Source: Cenococcum geophilum 1.58 (lineage: Eukaryota > Ascomycota > Dothideomycetes > Gloniales > Gloniaceae). From it: a DNA stretch of 64,000 nucleotides. The notes under the pieces were generated by a model that saw only the letters and a program-made list of their open reading frames with translations, was not told the origin of the DNA and did no database searches. Where the stretch lies: assembly GCA_001692895.1 (NCBI GenBank), contig KV748219.1, positions 1,054,001 through 1,118,000 of the forward strand, written 5' to 3'. The stretch's first letter is position 1. Each line of letters opens with the position of its first letter. Both the position numbers and the translations under genes were made by a program. Below are positions 58,850 through 64,000 of the stretch, piece after piece.

Positions 58850-61600
58850 AGTATTATTCTTTTATAAGTTAGTATATTATTATAAGGATTGTTTATAAGA
58901 CGGTAGGTTAATAACGAAATCTATAGCAATATTTGCGTATTAGTATATAGGTATTAATAAAGGGTATAGTAGTCCTTAGTACTTTTTATAAAATGCTTTA
59001 GTACGCTTATAGCTATAGTAGGCGCTTATAAAGCGTTTAACTAAGTCTATTATTTTAGGCTAGAAGTAGTATTAGCTAAGGAGCTTATAGGTTCCTTCTT
59101 TACCTAGGTAGCTACTTAACTAGAAGTTATAGGCTATTTAGATTAGTTGCTATTGTAGGTTGTTTAAGTTAGAGATAAATAAATAGCCTCTATAATAAAA
59201 CCTATTCTCTTTTACTTCTAAGGCTGCTATATTAATCTAGCCTAAGCTTTAGAGGTTAATAGGCAGTATATAGGTGCCGGCGGTCTTTGCGGTAATTAGT
59301 TAATATAGTAATAGGTTAACAGAGGTGTTATATACTATAGTAATAAGCTTATTAATTTTAGGGGGTAATTTTAGTTCTATAGTATAAAGCTAAGGGGCGA
59401 TTAGTTCTGTCTTAGGTAATATACCTAGGGCTAAGTTTTATGCTTTTAGGATTATTTATTATTAGAATTAATTATAAGGGTTATCTTCTAAGTAAGGAAG
59501 GTCTTATAAACGGCGTATTAGGCTATTAGGCTTAGTACCTTATACTCCTAGCCTATATATAATTTTAAAGTTAAAACTAGAGAGAAATTTGTTTTAGCGT
59601 ACTTAGTATTAATTTAGTTATATTGTAGTTATAAAGTACTTAAGGTTATAATAATCTATAAGGACTTTAGTTAGCTAGTTAGGTTCTACTAAGGAGAGTT
59701 TTAATTAAAATTCTTTAAACGCTTATATAATTGCGAGAAGTTCTTTATTATAGATCTTATAGTTATACTCTTATAGTATAAGCTTAGACGAGTAGAATAT
59801 AACTAGGTAGAGGAGGCCGTTATCGCCTATCTAGGAAAGAATACCTACGTTAATATAGTCTAAGGAGTCAGTTTTAAGGTAGAGTTGCCGTCTTAGTATA
59901 AAATAAGCTAGGGTAGGTACTTTAGTAAAAGCATCTTTAAGGTTTTAAAACGCCTTCTTATATTTAGGCGTCTAGGTAAAATATAGGTATATTTTTCTTC
60001 CTTTTATAGGAAGACCCTTTATTTACATTATTGCTATAAGTAGTACTATAATACCTAAGAAGTTATGTATAAATTTCTAATAGAAGTTAGCGAGACTAAG
60101 GAAGGCTTGTATATCCTTAATGTAATTAAGAGTTTACTATTTAGTAATTATTTATACATTCTTAGGGTCTATATAGACACCCTCAGTAGTAGTAATTAGT
60201 TTAAGGCATTTTACTTCTATAACTAAGAATTTACGCTTCTTTAAATTATTATAAAGTCCTATATCTCTAAGGCGCTATAGGACCTTCTAAATATGCTTAG
60301 TATACTTAGAAGGATCATTACTGTAAATAAGTATATTATTAAGGTACGCAGAGTAGAAGTCATTAAGGTAGTCCTATAAGGCGTTATTAATATAGCTTTA
60401 AAAGCTGCCTAGGCCGTTATATACGCCAAAGGGCATAATAGTATATTTAAATGGGCTAAAGCGCGATGCAAATACGGTTTTCTATTTATTACCTTTCTGT
60501 ATTTAAAAGAGGTTAAAGGCGGCGATAATATTAAGCTTAGTATAGATTCTGGCTTAGCTAAGCTGTTTAAATGTCTTATATATAAGTGGTATAGGGTATT
60601 AGTTTTTAATTGTAATAGTATTAAGTCCTCTATAGTTAACGCAGAATTAAATACCTCCTCTTAGCTTTTTAGTAAGAAGGATAGGGGCGGCTGCTAGGGA
60701 TATATTGGGGTGAATAACCCCTTTATTAAGGTGCTTATTAATATACTTTTTAATAACTAGAAGTTCGTCTTTTAATATTAGGTAAGGTCTCTTATAGAAT
60801 AGCATTTTTCCTTATTTAATATTAATGGCATAGTTATTAGGTTAATATAGGGGGAATATATCTGCGCTCTTTTATAACCACATATTAATAAAGTCACGGT
60901 ACCTTTTAGGGAGGAGATTGCAGAGTTTTTTATTGGTAAATACTTTTTTAAGCTTTATAAACTTCTTAAAGTCTAAAGGTAAAAGTCTGTAAAGTTTTAT
61001 AGGGGCATTATTTTCTAGAAGGTCGGCTATATCTATCCTATTACTATAAAGGATATAGTTCTATTCTTTATTAAGTTTATATAGTTATAATTAGGAAGCT
61101 ATAGTAACAGTCTAGCCTTTTCTATATACTATATAGTAAAAGGCCATAGCACTTATATAGTAGTAGTAGTTGGTTATAGGTAGGGTAATAAGGGGTTCCT
61201 TAGATTAGTATCCTAGGGAGTAGGTAAAAATAGCTAGGCTATGCCCTAGGCAAGTCTCTCTACAGTATTTAAAGTTAAAGGTTACTTCTCTCTTTTTCTA
61301 GTTAACGGCAGGGTTATATTATTTAAGCCAGTTCATTCTAAGGATAATAGGGTAGTTGGTAAGTAGTATAATATAGGCCTAGAGTTCTTCTTAGTGCCTA
61401 TTTATATCTAGGTAAAGTTATACTATATAGGTAATCTTCTATACGGTATAACTACTATTAGCAAGTTATAGGGCGGAGGCTTTAGTAAGGGGTAAGGTAG
61501 GTAGGTTATAAGTACGTATAAATTAGATATCTATAAACCTACTAGTAGCTCCGCAATTAATTATAGAACGGCTTTTATATTATTTTTTTAGCAGTAATTT
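58850..61600 (-). pseudogene. Gypsy-C pol relic
   Basis: Protease INCGATSRFIDIQFI at about 61525-61567, with the catalytic Asp now Asn. Reverse transcriptase: LAAAPILLTKKLRGGI near 60645-60692, the MPFGVYNGLG block near 60410-60440 and YLNNILIYSN at 60319-60349 (both Asp now Asn). SLANFY*KFIHNFLGI near 60035-60085 marks the connection region. RNase H: TDSLDYINVGIL near 59850-59885 and IYNKELLAII near 59730-59760. The integrase zinc region GKEGTYKLLS*YYF (about 59055-59100) leads to YANIAIDFVINLPSYKQ (about 58890-58940), the beginning of the catalytic core, and breaks off. Confidence 0.9.
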
Positions 61601-61649
61601 CTATTATAGGTAAAACTATCTATTTTTATTTATTTATCTTTACTAAGTT

Positions 61650-63385
61650 ATTTATTAAGCAGGCCGATATATAGATCTCCTTATTATTAGGGCGTCCTAA
61701 TCTATAACTTAGGGCTAGGACTTGGCGTTTTCCGTTTCTATATCTAACTCTACTATTATTACTACGTCTTTATCTTATATAGTAGTAGCATATAGCGCCG
61801 TATTTTGTGTTTAAGGTATAGGGCTAAGTGTTAAACGGCGGCTATTAAACCTAGCTATTAGGCAGTTTGGGCTATAGCTATAGTAGCCTTTTTAATAGCA
61901 TCTATAGTAACGCTGTAGCTTTTAGAGTAGCTTATACTCTCCGTCTAGTAGCTTCTATAGAAATGTTAGTATAAAGAAGTCGATATTAGGACCAGTAGTA
62001 TTGCTTAGGGTAGTAGGTATTAGTAATTTAGTAGGTCCGGAGGGCTTCTATAGGGAGGTCTTTAGGTAGGGGTTTATAGTAGCGATTTGGTTTAGCCGTT
62101 GTTTAATCTTCTATAGGGCTGCTACTATATTATAAATGTTGTTATAATTATAGCTAGCGGCTGCGTAACTAAGGCAATAAGTGACTTTTTTAAGAAGATC
62201 TTCCTGGTCTTTAGTATCGTCTTAGGTAAAAACTCTGGTATATTCCTAGAATTTAACATAGAACTTATTAAATAATTTAGTAGGGCTTATCTTTAGGGCA
62301 CATAGTTTAGCTTAACTAGTGACCACTAGGTTATAGTTATAGTACATTTAATTAAGGTTATTAAGGACTTCCTAGTAGGACTACTACCTCTAGGGGCTGC
62401 TAGTCTCTTATTAAGCGAAGAGTCTATTAAACGGGATGCCCTTTATTCGTCTAATAATATAGCCAATCTTAGTATCTTTTATAGGGAAAAGGCAGGCGCT
62501 CTAGGATAGTTTCTTATAAATTTATATCTTTTAGTAGCTGTATTCCTTACGATTACTCTAAAAGGTTAAGGGATTAGGGTAGCGTATATTAGACCCTATA
62601 ATAGCAGTCTAGGTTTATTTATTATAGCTTTTATTATTGCCGCTATAGTAGGGGTTCCTATTAGGTAAATCTGCTTAGCGCTAACCCTTTATTAAGTATT
62701 AAGTAGGTAAGGTTGCTAGGGGTGTAGAGACTTAGGTGGCGTTATATATAGTAAAAAAGTATCCGGTATTGTTATAAATATACTTATTAAGCTAACATTG
62801 TAGGTATTTAATTATACCCTTTCTTTTGGTAACTGTAGCAATAAGTATAATCTTGGCCTTCTTTAGTTATTAGACGTCGTGTTTAAATATATAGAGGTTA
62901 TCTTTAATCTCTTAATATATGTTATTAGCGAGCGCCTTATAAGCTTATAGGTCTTAAATAATATTGCAATCTTAGGTAGTACGCATCTCAGCTTATATAA
63001 GCTTTAGGTAGTAGTTTTATAAAAGCCGGTAGTATTTATTAGGTTCTTATGCTACCATTTTTGCAAATATCTCGATGTTTTATATCTTAATCTTAATGGG
63101 TAGTAGTCCTTCAGCTTATTTATCTATAGTTATATAGTTAATAAAGGATAAGACATTATTAATATCTACCTTATTAAGGTCATTGTAGTCTTTTAAGCTA
63201 CTAGGCTTCCCCTTAGGGGTTAAAGCTAGGGCTAATAAATTAAACCCTCCTAGAATTGATTGGCATCGTGGGTTTAGTATAGGCATTGGATTATTCTTTA
63301 AGTTTAACATAGTAGTTAGTAAGGAATTTTGTCTTACTATTATTAATTCTTTAAAAGTACGCGGTAAGGTAACTTACAGACATGT
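61650..63385 (-). pseudogene. Gypsy-C gag relic
   Basis: The probable start is ATG 63385-63383 (MSVSYLTAYF), 84 bp inside the LTR. The longest open piece, 63310-63116, reads MLNLKNNPMPILNPRCQSIL and continues to a stop; it is part of this relic rather than a gene. Stops are very dense after that. A zinc knuckle could not be read with confidence. Confidence 0.65.
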
Positions 63386-63468
63386 TGCTTTTAGCAGCGC
63401 TTATAGTATTATAAAGATATAGAATTGGTTATAGGCTAGGCGTTAGTAATAAAAAAGGCGTAATATAA

Positions 63469-63661
63469 TGTTACGGGATGGGATTAATGGCAGCTAAATA
63501 TATATATTTAAGGAGTATATAAGATATTATGCAATCGATTATAAGGGTTAAGGGCGTAAGGAGGTAATATACCTACGCGTAGCTAATATAAGCTATATAT
63601 AAGGTATATATAAGAGCACGGGGCTCTCCTATAGAGGCCCCTATAGTTAGGTTCTATGACA
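63469..63661 (-). repeat. Gypsy-C 5' LTR (193 bp)
   Basis: On the plus strand it starts tgttacgggatggg and ends gttctatgaca, giving TG...CA ends in both directions. It lies just beyond the gag start. No second copy remains in the window, so the right boundary rests on the terminal motif and the position of gag. Confidence 0.7.
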
Positions 63662-64000
63662 ATCCTAAAGTAAATATATTTTAGCTTATATATAACTAGC
63701 TATAAGATAAAGAAAAGAGGAGATAGTTTCTTATACTTAATAATATTAATAATACTAGCTTCTTACTAGAGACTTAAAGCGCTAGCTATAATAGGGAGAT
63801 AAGTAGTATAAAGGGTAAAAGCTCGCAGCTACTTATAAGCTATATTTTATAATACTAGAATAAATTAATTCTAATTATAACGCGCAGTAAAAATACAGCG
63901 CTATAGCTAGTTAAGTAGCGTAATATTATTACAATTAAGCTAATAGAGAAGAGGGATACGCTAGTATTATTATAAAAAAAGCTAGGGTAGTAGGAAAACA
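63662..64000. other. AT-rich decayed sequence, no gene seen
   Basis: Flanking DNA right of Gypsy-C. Frames are short and no repeat or motif stands out. Confidence 0.5.

Larger units (their letters stand above)
58840..63661 (-). mobile_element. Gypsy-C: LTR retrotransposon relic truncated in integrase
   Basis: On the minus strand the order is LTR (63661-63469), gag, protease, reverse transcriptase, RNase H and the start of integrase, stopping at 58840 where the Gypsy-B LTR ends. The rest of integrase and the 3' LTR are not seen on the other side of Gypsy-B. It is a different family from Gypsy-O and Gypsy-A by LTR and protein sequence. It is among the most heavily mutated elements in the window. 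Confidence 0.88.

Noticed and set aside
1..64000. tRNA or rRNA genes
   Set aside because: No cloverleaf with the conserved A and B box pattern and no conserved rRNA segment was seen. The only tRNA-related match is the Copia-1 primer site.

Overview
This window is a heavily mutated, AT-rich, gene-poor block from a filamentous ascomycete (Pezizomycotina) genome. It looks like a graveyard of transposons damaged by repeat-induced point mutation (RIP). TpA is very common, and stops fall at codons that read as former CAG, CAA or TGG (now TAG or TAA), usually without frameshifts. The identifiable families (Tad-like LINE, chromodomain Gypsy, Copia, pogo/Fot1 transposase, FunK1 kinase) are typical of such fungi. 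I find no intact protein gene longer than about 100 codons and no rRNA or tRNA gene. All coding calls are broken relics.

Layout. 1-7.9 kb: decayed sequence with minisatellites and inverted repeats. 7.9-10.3 kb: relic of a FunK1 fungal-type kinase. 10.6-11.0 kb: 17-bp minisatellite. 11.8-29.3 kb: a nest of transposons. Gypsy-O (11835-27222) is split inside pol by Gypsy-A (15424-23379, opposite strand). Its 3' LTR is split by a poly(A)-tailed retroposon carrying a GC-rich palindromic tandem array (25602-27040). A 5'-truncated LINE with the same 3' tail sits just outside it (27243-29332). Target-site duplications of 5, 5, 13-14 and 13 bp support every boundary. 29.3-38.8 kb: decayed sequence with a minus-strand SANT/Myb plus AT-hook relic (about 34.9-36.8 kb). 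38.8-39.2 kb: TAC-rich tract. 39.2-42.2 kb: Copia-1, internally deleted. 42.2-43.9 kb and 50.1-52.5 kb: one pyrimidine-rich segment split by Copia-2 (43876-50100). 52.5-58.8 kb: Gypsy-B, a second, truncated copy of the Gypsy-A family, interrupted by a pogo/Fot1 element (54309-56189). 58.8-63.7 kb: Gypsy-C on the minus strand, cut in its integrase where the Gypsy-B LTR ends.

The elements give a relative history. Gypsy-O is older than Gypsy-A and than the retroposon in its LTR. Gypsy-C predates Gypsy-B, and Gypsy-B predates the pogo element. The pogo element, the retroposon and Copia-1 are the least mutated by eye. Catalytic aspartates of the reverse transcriptases, two proteases, the transposase and the kinase are often Asn, mostly where the Asp codon follows a T, as expected for TpG to TpA mutation.

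Limits. Domain calls come from reading translations by eye, not from database searches. Coordinates of LTRs, TIRs, TSDs and arrays were read from the sequence; domain limits inside relics are approximate.
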